Shown here piece after piece: positions 16,013 to 24,633 of a stretch of 43,350 nucleotides of DNA. The DNA comes from an uncultured Oscillospiraceae bacterium (GTDB taxonomy: Bacteria; Bacillota; Clostridia; Oscillospirales; Ruminococcaceae), in assembly GCA_934481445.1 (NCBI GenBank), contig CAKSPC010000023.1, positions 1-43,350 of the forward strand, given 5' to 3'. The notes below the pieces were generated by a model, which saw only the letters and a program-made list of their open reading frames with translations, ran no database searches and was not told where the DNA came from. How positions within the stretch are numbered: the stretch's first letter is position 1; each line of letters opens with the position of its first letter. Position numbers and translations under genes: made by a program.

Positions 16013-17110
16013 ATGCCGAAAATTATTTCTGTAATTATCGCCGCGGTGATATTTTTCCTTGCGGCTGTACCGGTCCACGGGGAAAGCGCTGTTATAGACT
16101 ACGGCCGCGACCGCCTTGAAGAAGCTGTCCCCGATGACGCCGCGGAAATACTGGACGAGCAGGGGATAACCCCTGAAAACGGCGGCGCGCTGTCGCTGAC
16201 TTTCGGGGACGTGCTTTCGTCGCTGTGGGATATGATAAAGGAGCGCGCCGCCGCTCCGCTGAAGCTGCTTGTGTCCCTCTGCGGGGTGGTTATACTTAGC
16301 GCTCTTGCGGGGACGATATCCGAAAACGGCGGCATGAAGCGCGCGTTTTCCGCCGTGAGTGTGCTTGCGGGTGCGGGGATCACCGTTGCGGTGGTGTATG
16401 ATGTTATTTCGGATACGTTGTCGCTGCTGAGCGCCGCGGCGGCGTTCATGCTGGCGTTCATCCCTGTTTTCACGGGAATTGCAGCCGTGCTGGGGCATAT
16501 CACCGCGGCGTCGGCGGTGAACGCTTCCACGTTAGCGGCGACGCAGCTTTTTTCGCAGCTTGCGGTGAATTTCCTCGCGCCGCTGTGCGGGTCGATAATG
16601 GGCTTGTCGGCGGCGGGGGCGGTCTGCCCCGAACTTGACCTTTCAAAGCTTGGCGGGCTGATAAAGAAGTTTGTTATCTGGGCGCTGACGCTTATCATGA
16701 CGGTATTTACAAGCGTGCTTTCGGCACAGTCATTTGTTGCGAACGCCTCCGACAGTGCATTGCTTCGTACGGCGAAATTTGTGGTAAGCTCGGGGGTGCC
16801 CATTGTCGGCGGGACCATCTCCGACGCCGCCGCGACAGTGCAGGGCGGTCTTATCATGCTGAAAAGCAGCGTTGGCACATACGGGCTTGCGGCGGCAGCG
16901 GCTATGATATTCCCCGTGCTGATAACGGTGTTCTGCTACCGCGCGGCGATGGCTTGCGCGCAGGCGGCGGGGGAGATCTTCGGGTGCAGGGAGCTGGCGA
17001 CGCTGTTTGAAAGCTGCGGGGCGGTGATGTCGATAATCATTGCGGTGATAAGCTGTTTTCTGCTGCTGAACATCATCGCGGTGGTTATAATGGCGGCGGC
17101 TGCGGGGTGA
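16013..17110 (+). CDS. spoIIIAE: Stage III sporulation protein AE
   Basis: This 365-aa polytopic membrane protein has an N-terminal signal peptide (about 1-22), a short extracellular segment, then about seven TM helices. The region ASTLAATQLFSQLAVNFLAP and the helix LVVSSGVPIVGGTISDAA type motif are family features. It is the largest integral subunit of the complex. Confidence 0.95.
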   Translation: MPKIISVIIAAVIFFLAAVPVHGESAVIDYGRDRLEEAVPDDAAEILDEQGITPENGGALSLTFGDVLSSLWDMIKERAAAPLKLLVSLCGVVILSALAGTISENGGMKRAFSAVSVLAGAGITVAVVYDVISDTLSLLSAAAAFMLAFIPVFTGIAAVLGHITAASAVNASTLAATQLFSQLAVNFLAPLCGSIMGLSAAGAVCPELDLSKLGGLIKKFVIWALTLIMTVFTSVLSAQSFVANASDSALLRTAKFVVSSGVPIVGGTISDAAATVQGGLIMLKSSVGTYGLAAAAAMIFPVLITVFCYRAAMACAQAAGEIFGCRELATLFESCGAVMSIIIAVISCFLLLNIIAVVIMAAAAG

Positions 17111-17114
17111 GAGT

Positions 17115-17582
17115 ATGGAGTTTTTATCATCGGTATGCATTGCGGCGGTGGCGGCGGCACTTTTCAGAATGATAGTCCCCGAGAACAAGTTTTCAAAACA
17201 GATATCGCTTCTTATCGCCTGCGTTTTCCTGCTTACGGGGATAACGGCGCTGAGCGGCGCAGAATTTGACATCAGCGCCGACGCCTACGATATCGGCGTT
17301 TCGGAGGACTACATCGGTTTCTCGGGGGAAGTGAACAAATCCCTGCAGAAAAAGGTGTGCACGGATATGTCGGATAAGCTGTACGCCCTGCTGAACGAAA
17401 ACGGAATATATCCCGTGGAAATTCATGTTATCGTTAATATTTCGGGTTTGTACAGCATAGATATTACACAAGTAAAGCTTGTATTCGGCGCGGGTCAGCA
17501 GGCGGCGGCAGAAGCGGCGGCGGAGCTGCTCGCGCGTGAGCTTACGGAGGATATAAAGGTTACTGTGACGGTGAAGGAGTGA
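17115..17582 (+). CDS. spoIIIAF: Stage III sporulation protein AF
   Basis: This 155-aa protein has two N-terminal TM helices (about 3-18 and 28-46) and a C-terminal soluble domain of the ring-building type, ending IKVTVTVKE. It starts 4 bases after the spoIIIAE stop. Confidence 0.93.
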   Translation: MEFLSSVCIAAVAAALFRMIVPENKFSKQISLLIACVFLLTGITALSGAEFDISADAYDIGVSEDYIGFSGEVNKSLQKKVCTDMSDKLYALLNENGIYPVEIHVIVNISGLYSIDITQVKLVFGAGQQAAAEAAAELLARELTEDIKVTVTVKE

Positions 17583-17592
17583 GGCTGTTGAA

Positions 17593-18087
17593 ATGACGAT
17601 AGGTGTCGAGCGGATAAAGGATTTTTTCCTCGGGGCAAAGGGCAGGAGGGTGCTCATCATCTGCGGGCTTGCGGCGATGCTGCTGCTGTTTTTCAGCTCA
17701 TTTTCCCGCAGCGGTGAGGAACCCACAAACACCGCTGCCGAAACCGCCGCGGAAACGGAGCGGCGCCTTGAGGAGCGGCTTGAAAACCTTCTGTCGCAGA
17801 TAGACGGCGCGGGGGATGTAACGGTGATGATAACGCTGGAAACGACCTCCGAGCGTATCTACGCCGAGGATACCCAGACCGAGCGCTCCACGGGGGATTC
17901 CAAGTCGGAGGTAGTGCTGGCGGGCAGCGGAAAAAATCCCGTTGAAAAAAGCGTGATACAGCCCGTTGTACGCGGGGCGGCGGTGGTGTGCCCGGGGGCG
18001 GCGGACCCCGTTGTCCGGGAGAAGATCGCAAATACCGCCGCGGGGGTGCTGAATATTGGTTTATCGCGGGTCTATGTGACCTGCTGA
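17593..18087 (+). CDS. spoIIIAG: Stage III sporulation protein AG
   Basis: This 164-aa protein has one TM helix (about 18-34) and an extracellular ring-building domain (GAGDVTVMITLETTSERIYA ... VRGAAVVCPGA). SpoIIIAG forms a large ring in the intermembrane space. RBS GAGG is before ATG 17593. Confidence 0.95.
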   Translation: MTIGVERIKDFFLGAKGRRVLIICGLAAMLLLFFSSFSRSGEEPTNTAAETAAETERRLEERLENLLSQIDGAGDVTVMITLETTSERIYAEDTQTERSTGDSKSEVVLAGSGKNPVEKSVIQPVVRGAAVVCPGAADPVVREKIANTAAGVLNIGLSRVYVTC

Positions 18088-18108
18088 CAGTAAGAAAGGG
18101 TGTTTTTT

Positions 18109-18645
18109 ATGAAAAGACTTAACATGATCATTGGTAAGAAGCAGATAGTTATCGCGTCGCTTACGGTGCTGCTCGGCGCGGCGGTGGCGGTGAATTTCGC
18201 GGTGTCGGGCGCAAAGGGCCGCGAGCTTGCGGAGCCCTCCGCAGAGGTAAGCACCAACTACGGCGAGGCGGCTTATGTATCGGATAACTCCGACAGCAGC
18301 GCGTATTTCGCGCAGGCAAGGCTTGACAAACAGGCAAGCCGCGACGAAGCCGCGGAGGTGCTTGCAAGTATGTATCAGGGCGGCGACCTCACCGTGGATG
18401 AGCTTGGGCTCGTGGCGGAGGACGCGGTAAATCTCAGCGGGCTTATCGAAAGCGAGAACAAGATAGAGTCGCTTCTGCGGGCGCAGGGGTTTGACGACGC
18501 GCTGTGCTATCTCAGCGACAGCGGCGCGAACATCATCGTAAAGACGAACGGCCTTGACGCCGCAGGGGCTGCGAAGATAAAGAGCACGCTGCTTTCCGAG
18601 GTGGAGGTAAGCAACGACAAAATAACCATCGTCGAGGTAAAATAA
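18109..18645 (+). CDS. spoIIIAH: Stage III sporulation protein AH
   Basis: This 178-aa protein has an N-terminal TM helix (about 10-29) and the YscJ/FliF-like domain that binds forespore SpoIIQ (YFAQARLDKQASRDEAAEVL ... ANIIVKTNGL). ATG 18109 is preferred over GTG 18100, given AGAAAGGG at 18092. It is the last gene of the operon. Confidence 0.95.
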   Translation: MKRLNMIIGKKQIVIASLTVLLGAAVAVNFAVSGAKGRELAEPSAEVSTNYGEAAYVSDNSDSSAYFAQARLDKQASRDEAAEVLASMYQGGDLTVDELGLVAEDAVNLSGLIESENKIESLLRAQGFDDALCYLSDSGANIIVKTNGLDAAGAAKIKSTLLSEVEVSNDKITIVEVK

Positions 18646-18647
18646 CA

Positions 18648-18681
18648 TAAAAACGGGGAGGATGCGGCAGCGTTCCTCCCC
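18648..18681 (-). terminator. Terminator between spoIIIAH and spoVM
   Basis: The stem GGGGAGGA/TCCTCCCC (18655-18662 and 18674-18681) is followed by GTTTTT on the minus strand, so it ends the spoVM transcript well. It is weaker for the converging plus-strand operon. Confidence 0.75.
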
Positions 18682-18697
18682 ATTGCTTATGCGGCAT

Positions 18698-18787
18698 TTA
18701 TTCCTCCGCTTCCTGCTTTTTTATTCCGAACATCAGCCTTAAAAAACCCGCAAACAGCTTCGGACTTTTCCATACAACAATCTTCAT
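18698..18787 (-). CDS. spoVM: Stage V sporulation protein M (SpoVM), 29 aa
   Basis: This 29-residue ORF begins MKIVVWKSPK and continues LFAGFLRLMFG. Aligned with Bacillus SpoVM (26 aa), it keeps K2, K7, P9, K10, G14, R17 and G21 in register. The hydrophobic/basic pattern of an amphipathic helix is also kept. SpoVM marks the convex forespore membrane and anchors SpoIVA for coat assembly. GAAAGGGGC lies just upstream on the minus strand. In Bacillus spoVM follows thiN; here it lies 6 kb further on, inverted, after spoIIIAH. It is too short for most gene callers. Confidence 0.88.
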   Translation of the reverse strand: MKIVVWKSPKLFAGFLRLMFGIKKQEAEE

Positions 18788-18802
18788 ATGTAATGCCCCT
18801 TT

Positions 18803-18964
18803 CTAACACTTCAGCAGAAATATGCCGATGATTATGAGCAGCGCGGCCACCGCAAAAAGCAGCACCTTCACGGAGAAGAACGAAATGCACATCACCGCGC
18901 CGAAAAATGCCGCCGCCGCAAGCACCGCGCCTGTCACGCAGCGCTTTCTTTTCGGCCTTCTCAT
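18803..18964 (-). CDS. 53-aa basic/hydrophobic membrane peptide upstream of spoVM
   Basis: The minus-strand ORF starts MRRPKRKRCVTGAV, has two hydrophobic stretches (about 10-28 and 31-51) and ends in LLKC. A purine-rich RBS (AGGGGGCGGAG) precedes the ATG. The stop is 16 bases before the spoVM start, so the two are probably co-transcribed. I do not recognise a family. Linkage to spoVM suggests a sporulation-time membrane peptide, by inference. Confidence 0.65.
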   Translation of the reverse strand: MRRPKRKRCVTGAVLAAAAFFGAVMCISFFSVKVLLFAVAALLIIIGIFLLKC

Positions 18965-19059
18965 GCTCTCCGCCCCCTTCTAAAGCCGTGCAGACCGCCG
19001 TTGTGCGGCCTGATACATGATATTCCGAAAAGAAAAATTTGTTACAGTCAGAGCGGTGT

Positions 19060-19122
19060 TTGCGAAATATTTTCGCAGCCATCAAAAAAGCACTTGTACA
19101 TTTAAAGAAAATGTGATATACT
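19060..19122 (+). promoter_or_regulatory. Promoter of the asp23-nusB operon and nearby palindrome
   Basis: The -35 TTGTAC (19094-19099) and -10 TATACT (19117-19122) are 17 bp apart. A palindrome TGCGAAA-TAT-TTTCGCA lies at 19060-19076, just upstream of the -35. It could be an operator or serve the divergent spoVM-side transcript. Confidence 0.65.
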
Positions 19123-19164
19123 AAACTTGTATATTTATGCTTACCTGCATTTTGGAGGGAGAAT

Positions 19165-19545
19165 ATGGATAATCAGAAAAAACGTGCCGTCGGCAGCATA
19201 AAGGTATCTACCGACGTTATCATGAAAATTGCCGAAACCGCCGCCTGCGAGATCGACGGCGTTGTCTGCGAGGGCAATCACCTCGCCGTTGTCGGCGCAA
19301 AGTCGAAGCTTCTCGGAGCGGTAAGGGCGCATCTCCTCGGCGAAACAGCCTCGCTGAAAATCGAGATCGTCGTGCTGGAGGGCTATAATGCCGTTAATAT
19401 TGCAGAGAGCGTTCAGCGCAGCGTAAAATCCGCGATACAGAACATGACCGGCTTCACCGTTACCAAGGTGGATGTCGATGTCGTCGGCATACGCTTTATG
19501 AACGGCAACGCCCCCGCAGAGGAAAAAAGCGAAGAGAACAATTGA
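19165..19545 (+). CDS. Asp23/Gls24 family protein (YqhY type)
   Basis: This 126-aa protein has the Asp23 domain (GSIKVSTDVIMKIAETAACEIDGV ... VNIAESVQRSVKSAIQNMTG). Members are membrane-associated envelope-stress or lipid-homeostasis proteins. The position directly before nusB matches Bacillus yqhY, which is linked to acetyl-CoA carboxylase control; accB and accC are absent here. RBS GGAGGG. Confidence 0.92.
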   Translation: MDNQKKRAVGSIKVSTDVIMKIAETAACEIDGVVCEGNHLAVVGAKSKLLGAVRAHLLGETASLKIEIVVLEGYNAVNIAESVQRSVKSAIQNMTGFTVTKVDVDVVGIRFMNGNAPAEEKSEENN

Positions 19546-19559
19546 GAGGTATATAATTA

Positions 19560-19973
19560 ATGGAAAAATTAAGCAGACCTGAAGTGCGCGAGGGCGCATT
19601 TTTAATTCTTTATCAGATGATGTTCGGCACCACCCCCGAGGAGATAGACGAACTTAATCCCGAGGCTTTTGACATCGCGAAGAACGAAGAAACCGACGAG
19701 ATCGTAAAGGGCGTCACCGAGCACGACGAGGAACTCGTTGCGCTTATCTCAAAATATTCAAAGACCCGTTCCGTTGCGCGTATCGCAAAGGTCAACATGG
19801 TCATACTCAAGATCGCGATTTATGAGATGAAATACTGCGACAGAGTCCCCGACGCGGCGGCTATAAACGAGGCTGTCGAGCTTGCGAAGAAATACTCCCT
19901 CAAGGCGGACAGCGGCTTCATAAACGGAATACTTAACTCCTGCAAGGAAGAGCTGCATGGAAACAAGCAGTAA
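19560..19973 (+). CDS. nusB: Transcription antitermination factor NusB
   Basis: This all-helical RNA-binding protein binds boxA with S10 in rRNA antitermination. At 137 aa it shows REGAFLILYQM at the N-terminus, VPDAAAINEAVELAKKYS, and FINGILN near the end, all typical. It overlaps xseA by 17 bases. Confidence 0.95.
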   Translation: MEKLSRPEVREGAFLILYQMMFGTTPEEIDELNPEAFDIAKNEETDEIVKGVTEHDEELVALISKYSKTRSVARIAKVNMVILKIAIYEMKYCDRVPDAAAINEAVELAKKYSLKADSGFINGILNSCKEELHGNKQ

Positions 19974-21174
19974 TACATCCCGCGTGCCCGTCGTCACCGT
20001 TTCGCAGGTTAACCGCGTTGCGGAAATGCTGATAAACGGAGATAAGCGGCTGGGCAACGTTGCCGTCCGCGGCGAGATATCTAATTTTAAGGATCACTAT
20101 ATGTCGGGGCACCTTTACTTTACGCTTAAAGACGGCGCTTCCCAGCTCAGCTGCATGATGTTCAGCGACAAGGCGGCCGGGCTGAAGTTCGCGCCCGAAA
20201 ACGGCGATAAGGTGATATGCCGCGGCGCGGTGAGGGTATACACAAAAAACGGCGTGTACCAGCTTTATTGCTCCGACATGACCCGTGACGGCGAGGGCGA
20301 GCAGGCGGCAGCCCTCGAGGAACTGAAAAAGCGGCTCGCCGAAGAGGGGCTGTTTTCAAGAAAAAGGCCGCTCCCCGCAATGCCGAAGAAAATCGCGGTG
20401 ATAACCGCTCCGGACAGCGCTGCGGTGCGCGATGTCATGACCGTCATCGGCAGGCGCTATCCCATCGCTTCATTAGTGGTGATACCAACGCTGGTGCAGG
20501 GCGAGGGTGCTCCGCAGTCAGTGACGCGCAGTCTTAAAAGAGCGCAGAACATTGGCGCTGACGTTATCATTTTCGGACGCGGCGGCGGTTCTGCGGAGGA
20601 CCTCGGCGCATTCAACACCGAGGTTGTCGCGCGGGCCGTTTTCGACAGCGCCGTACCTACGATAAGCGCCGTCGGCCATGAAACCGACACCACCATCGCG
20701 GATATGGCGGCGGATATGCGTGCGCCCACTCCATCCGCGGCGGCGGAACTTGCCGTCCCGGAAATAGGCGCGATATACAGCGCCATAGAGGGCATGGAAA
20801 AGCGCGCGCGGGCGGCTGTGCTGCGCTCACTCTCGGCGAACGAGCGCGTCCTTTCCGCAATGGCGGAGCTTATCCGCGCATTGTCGCCGCACGGCAGGAT
20901 AAATGCCATGGAACAGCGTCTGGACAGCGTTTCGGCGTTGATTTTGCGGCAGATGCACGCAAGGCTGGATTCCGCCGAAAGCAGGCTTATCGCAAACGCG
21001 GACATGATCTCCGCGTTAAATCCGCTGGGCGTTCTTTCAAGGGGATATTCCGTTGCAAAGGCGGCGGGACGCGTTGTTACAGACGCGGGAACGCTGTCCG
21101 TCGGAGATGTAGTGGAGCTTAAATTCGGAAAAGGCGGCGCTGCCGCAGAGATACTAAAAATTACAGAGGACTGA
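19957..21174 (+). CDS. xseA: Exodeoxyribonuclease VII large subunit
   Basis: This is the catalytic subunit of the single-strand exonuclease ExoVII. At 405 aa it has an N-terminal OB fold (SQVNRVAEMLINGDKRLGNVAVRGEISNF), then the nuclease core with ITAPDSAAVRDV and GRGGGSAEDLGAFN. A long coiled-coil-like helix region (about 270-350) and a C-terminal beta tail follow. ATG 19957 lies inside nusB with GGAAG before it. Confidence 0.96.
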   Translation: METSSNTSRVPVVTVSQVNRVAEMLINGDKRLGNVAVRGEISNFKDHYMSGHLYFTLKDGASQLSCMMFSDKAAGLKFAPENGDKVICRGAVRVYTKNGVYQLYCSDMTRDGEGEQAAALEELKKRLAEEGLFSRKRPLPAMPKKIAVITAPDSAAVRDVMTVIGRRYPIASLVVIPTLVQGEGAPQSVTRSLKRAQNIGADVIIFGRGGGSAEDLGAFNTEVVARAVFDSAVPTISAVGHETDTTIADMAADMRAPTPSAAAELAVPEIGAIYSAIEGMEKRARAAVLRSLSANERVLSAMAELIRALSPHGRINAMEQRLDSVSALILRQMHARLDSAESRLIANADMISALNPLGVLSRGYSVAKAAGRVVTDAGTLSVGDVVELKFGKGGAAAEILKITED

Positions 21175-21180
21175 CGATAA

Positions 21181-21357
21181 ATGGATTTTGAACAGGCGAT
21201 GAAACGGCTCGCGGAAATATCCGACCGAATGAACGGTGCGGAACTTCCGCTGGAAGAGTCGATGAAGCTTTATTCCGAAGCGGTGGATCTCGTGAAATTC
21301 TGCAAGGAATACATCACCAACGCAAAGCTTACAGTTGAAAAGCTGGAGGCGGAGTGA
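21181..21357 (+). CDS. xseB: Exodeoxyribonuclease VII small subunit
   Basis: A 58-aa ORF begins MDFEQAMKRLAEISDRM and continues LPLEESMKLYSEAVDLVKFC, with ELPLEES being the family motif. Several copies bind the helical arm of XseA. It begins 6 bases after xseA, and its TGA overlaps the ispA ATG. Confidence 0.93.
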   Translation: MDFEQAMKRLAEISDRMNGAELPLEESMKLYSEAVDLVKFCKEYITNAKLTVEKLEAE

Positions 21358-22250
21358 TGGCGGATATGGTGAAGGAACGGCTCGCGGAATACGCGGAGAT
21401 GACCGAGCGTGCTATCGACAGGTACATCCCCGATACTCCCTGCCTGCAGAACAATGTCATAAAAGCCGCGCGCCACAGCCTTACCGCGGGCGGAAAGCGC
21501 CTGCGCCCCGCGCTTGTGATGGAGTTCTGCCGCGTCTGCGGCGGCGACCCCGAAAGCGCCCTGCCCGTTGCGGCGGCGATCGAGATGATGCACACGTTCT
21601 CGCTTATCCACGACGATCTTCCGTGCATGGACAACGACGATATGCGCCGCGGCAAGCCCAGCTGTCACAAGGCATTCGGGGAGGCTAATGCGCTCCTCGC
21701 GGGGGACGCGCTCGCGATACTCCCCGCGCAGATAATCGCCGAGGCAGGCATAAAGGGCACGATATCGCAGGCGGCGGCGTTGAAAATAATCTCGCTGCTG
21801 GGCGACCGCGCGGGTATTTTCGGCATGATAGGCGGTCAGGTCATCGACACGGAAAACGAGGGCAAGCGCCTTGAAACCAATGTCCTGCTTGAAATGTACC
21901 GCATGAAAACCGGCGCGCTGCTGGAATTCTGCTGCCGCGCGGGCTGTATCGCGGCGGGCGCAGGCGCGGATAAGCAGCTCTCCGCGGGGAGCTACGGGCA
22001 GCGGCTCGGGCTGGCGTTCCAGATCATTGACGATATACTTGACGTAACGGCGGATGAAAAGCTGCTCGGAAAGCCTATCGGAAGCGACGCCGCAAGCGGG
22101 AAGTTCACATATGTCACCGAGGTCGGCATTGACCGCGCGCGGGAGGAAGCCGCAAGGCTCACCGGGCAGGCGGAGGAGTGCCTTGACGATTTCGTGGACA
22201 CGGAATTCCTGCGCGGACTGACGGAACTGCTGTTAAAGCGGAAATACTGA
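21357..22250 (+). CDS. ispA: Polyprenyl (farnesyl) diphosphate synthase
   Basis: This is a trans-prenyltransferase adding IPP to DMAPP/GPP. At 297 aa it has GGKRLRP, the first Asp-rich motif HDDLPCMDNDD (near 83-93) and the second FQIIDDILD (near 220-228). Residues before the first Asp motif (FSLIHDD) fit short-chain, FPP-type enzymes. ATG 21357 overlaps the xseB stop. With dxs downstream it supplies isoprenoid precursors. Confidence 0.95.
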   Translation: MADMVKERLAEYAEMTERAIDRYIPDTPCLQNNVIKAARHSLTAGGKRLRPALVMEFCRVCGGDPESALPVAAAIEMMHTFSLIHDDLPCMDNDDMRRGKPSCHKAFGEANALLAGDALAILPAQIIAEAGIKGTISQAAALKIISLLGDRAGIFGMIGGQVIDTENEGKRLETNVLLEMYRMKTGALLEFCCRAGCIAAGAGADKQLSAGSYGQRLGLAFQIIDDILDVTADEKLLGKPIGSDAASGKFTYVTEVGIDRAREEAARLTGQAEECLDDFVDTEFLRGLTELLLKRKY

Positions 22251-22269
22251 TAGCGGAGGTCGTTTTACT

Positions 22270-22767
22270 TTGATAGAAAAAATACTTATGGCGAACCCCA
22301 TTCTTACCGTCGGTATAATTTCATGGCTGGCGGCGCAGATACTCAAGACGATACACTATTCCGTAAAATACAAAACTTTCAACCCCGAGCGTATCACAGG
22401 CGCGGGCGGAATGCCCTCGTCGCATTCGTCGCTGGTGGTTTCTGTGGCGATATATACGCTTAAATATCAGGGATTTTCCAGTCCTGCATTCGCGCTTTCA
22501 ATGATAGTTGCCGGCATTGTAATTTACGACGCAATGAGCGTGCGTTACAACGCGGGACTCCACGCAAAGGAACTGAACAGGCTGCGCCGCGTTATAGACG
22601 AGATCGACGACGAGCTTTCACAGCTCAGCGGCGACGAGGAGCTTGACATCGACGATATAACCGACCGCAAGGATTTCAAGGAATTCCTCGGGCATACGCC
22701 CATAGAAGTCCTCGCGGGATCGCTGCTCGGAATACTCATCGCAATGGTATTCCCGCTTCCGGCGTGA
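22270..22767 (+). CDS. Divergent PAP2 family membrane protein (DUF212, YuiD-like)
   Basis: This 165-aa protein has N-terminal and C-terminal TM helices and the phosphatase-like motif GGMPSSHSS near residue 47. A cytoplasmic helical loop rich in Asp/Glu (about 100-130) is followed by the conserved-type GHTPIEVLAGSLLG. TTG at 22270 is the likely start: CGGAGGT is nine bases upstream and the next ATG lacks an RBS. A role in undecaprenyl or isoprenoid phosphate metabolism is plausible, given ispA and dxs on either side. Confidence 0.9.
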   Translation: MIEKILMANPILTVGIISWLAAQILKTIHYSVKYKTFNPERITGAGGMPSSHSSLVVSVAIYTLKYQGFSSPAFALSMIVAGIVIYDAMSVRYNAGLHAKELNRLRRVIDEIDDELSQLSGDEELDIDDITDRKDFKEFLGHTPIEVLAGSLLGILIAMVFPLPA

Positions 22768-22780
22768 TATCGGAGGAGAC

Positions 22781-24622
22781 ATGCAGCAGGAAAAATTTCT
22801 CAACGACAATATAGACCATTCCGTAATATCCAAAATGACCGCTCCGCAGCTGAGGGCGCTCTGCAAGGAGCTCCGCGGCTGTATCCTGCGCACCGTCATG
22901 AAAAACGGCGGGCACCTCGCTTCTAATCTCGGCACGGTGGAGCTTACCGTGGCGCTGCACTATGTCTACGATGTCGGCGGAACCGACAGGATATTGTGGG
23001 ACGTTGGTCATCAGGCATACGCGCACAAGCTGCTCACGGGGCGGTATTCCAGGTTTTCAACACTGCGCTGCAGGGACGGTATTTCGGGCTTCTGCCGCAG
23101 TGGAGAATCCCCCGCGGACGCATTCATTTCGGGGCACAGCAGCACCTCTGTTTCCGCAGCATACGGTATTTCCACCGCAATGCGGCTGAAAGGCGAGGGC
23201 GGCTCCGTTGCGGCGGTGATAGGCGACGGCGCGCTTACTGGCGGAATGGCATACGAGGGGCTTAACAACGCTGGCAAGACCGCGACGAATCTCACCCTTG
23301 TGCTCAATGACAACGCCATGTCCATCAGCAAGAGCACCGGCGCGCTGGCGCGTTATCTTGCACATATCCGCTCCACGAGGCGGTATTATGTCGCGAAGGA
23401 GCATTTTCGGAACGTCCTTACTTCCGTGCCGCTTGTCGGAAAGCAGCTGGAAAGAGCGGTGCGCTCCGCGAAAAATATGCTCAAGGACGCTCTGTACGAC
23501 ACAAGCAACCTCTTTGAAAACTTAGGATTTACCTACATCGGTCCCGTAAACGGTCACAGCCTTGAGGACATGATCGAGGCGCTTTCCGTCGCAAAAATAA
23601 TGCAGAAACCCTGCGTTGTTCATGTTTTCACGCAGAAGGGCAGGGGTTATGCCCCCGCCGAAAACAATCCCGGGGAGTACCATGCAGTCGCAAAAAATTC
23701 CGCCGCGCGTGCTTCGGGGGAGAGCTACTCCGAGGTTTTCGGGCGGGAGCTTGCGCGGCTGGGCTGCTCTGACGGCAGGATATGCGCGATAACCGCCGCG
23801 ATGAAATACGCCACGGGTCTGAATTATTTCAGAAACGCCTGCGCTCCGCGATTTTTCGATACAGGTATCGCGGAGCAGCATTCGGTAACATTCGCCGCCG
23901 GGCTTGCCGCGGGGGGAATGGTGCCTGTTTTCGCGGTGTATTCGACGTTTTTGCAGCGCGGATTTGATCAGATGATTCACGACTGCGCAATTGAAAACAC
24001 GCACGTTGTCCTCGCCATCGACCGCGCAGGCTTTGTCGGGGAGGACGGCGAAACCCATCAGGGCATATTCGACGTGCCTATGCTGCGGCTCATCCCCAAC
24101 ACAACGGTGTATTCTCCCGCAAGCGCTGAGGAGCTCCGTGCCTGCCTGCGCCGCGCGATATACGACACCGACGGAATCGCCTGCGTGCGTTATCCCAAGG
24201 GAAGCGAAGCGGCTTCGGACTGCGCCCTCGGGCGGGCTGCGCTTGTCCCCGCGCGGGATATGTTCTATTCGGGGAAACGCTCGGATACGCTGGCGATAAC
24301 CTACGGAAGAATTTCCGCGGGGATGGCAAGGGCGGCGGAAAGCGCGGGCGCGGATATGCTGCGGCTTGTGAAAATTTCGCCCCTGCCCGAAAATATCATC
24401 AACATTTCAATGAGTTACAGCCGCGTGGTTTTCTTTGAGGAAAGCTCGCTGCACGGCGGCGTTGGCGAGGGATTATTCGCGGCGCTTGCGCAGGCGGGAT
24501 GGGGCGGAAAGGCTGAGTGCGTCGGCGTTTCGGATGGATTTGTCCCCGCCGCGTCCGTTGCTGAGCAGCTCGAGATGTACCGCCTTGACGCGGATAATAT
24601 GCTGAAAATACTGAAAAATTAA
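22781..24622 (+). CDS. dxs: 1-deoxy-D-xylulose-5-phosphate synthase
   Basis: This thiamine-diphosphate enzyme commits pyruvate and glyceraldehyde-3-P to the MEP isoprenoid pathway. At 613 aa it has GGHLASNLGTVELTVALHYVYD at the N-terminus, the ThDP motif GDGALTGGMAYEGLNNAG, the central transketolase domain with DTGIAEQHSVTFAAGLA, and DRAGFVGEDGETHQG. Length and motif order are normal. Its cofactor is TPP, which thiN helps to make. Confidence 0.97.
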   Translation: MQQEKFLNDNIDHSVISKMTAPQLRALCKELRGCILRTVMKNGGHLASNLGTVELTVALHYVYDVGGTDRILWDVGHQAYAHKLLTGRYSRFSTLRCRDGISGFCRSGESPADAFISGHSSTSVSAAYGISTAMRLKGEGGSVAAVIGDGALTGGMAYEGLNNAGKTATNLTLVLNDNAMSISKSTGALARYLAHIRSTRRYYVAKEHFRNVLTSVPLVGKQLERAVRSAKNMLKDALYDTSNLFENLGFTYIGPVNGHSLEDMIEALSVAKIMQKPCVVHVFTQKGRGYAPAENNPGEYHAVAKNSAARASGESYSEVFGRELARLGCSDGRICAITAAMKYATGLNYFRNACAPRFFDTGIAEQHSVTFAAGLAAGGMVPVFAVYSTFLQRGFDQMIHDCAIENTHVVLAIDRAGFVGEDGETHQGIFDVPMLRLIPNTTVYSPASAEELRACLRRAIYDTDGIACVRYPKGSEAASDCALGRAALVPARDMFYSGKRSDTLAITYGRISAGMARAAESAGADMLRLVKISPLPENIINISMSYSRVVFFEESSLHGGVGEGLFAALAQAGWGGKAECVGVSDGFVPAASVAEQLEMYRLDADNMLKILKN

Positions 24623-24633
24623 GGAAATCGACT

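Noticed and set aside
18965..19080. SigE or SigK promoter for the spoVM pair
   Set aside because: CATGTATC near 19015 on the minus strand is too far from either consensus and no -35 fits.
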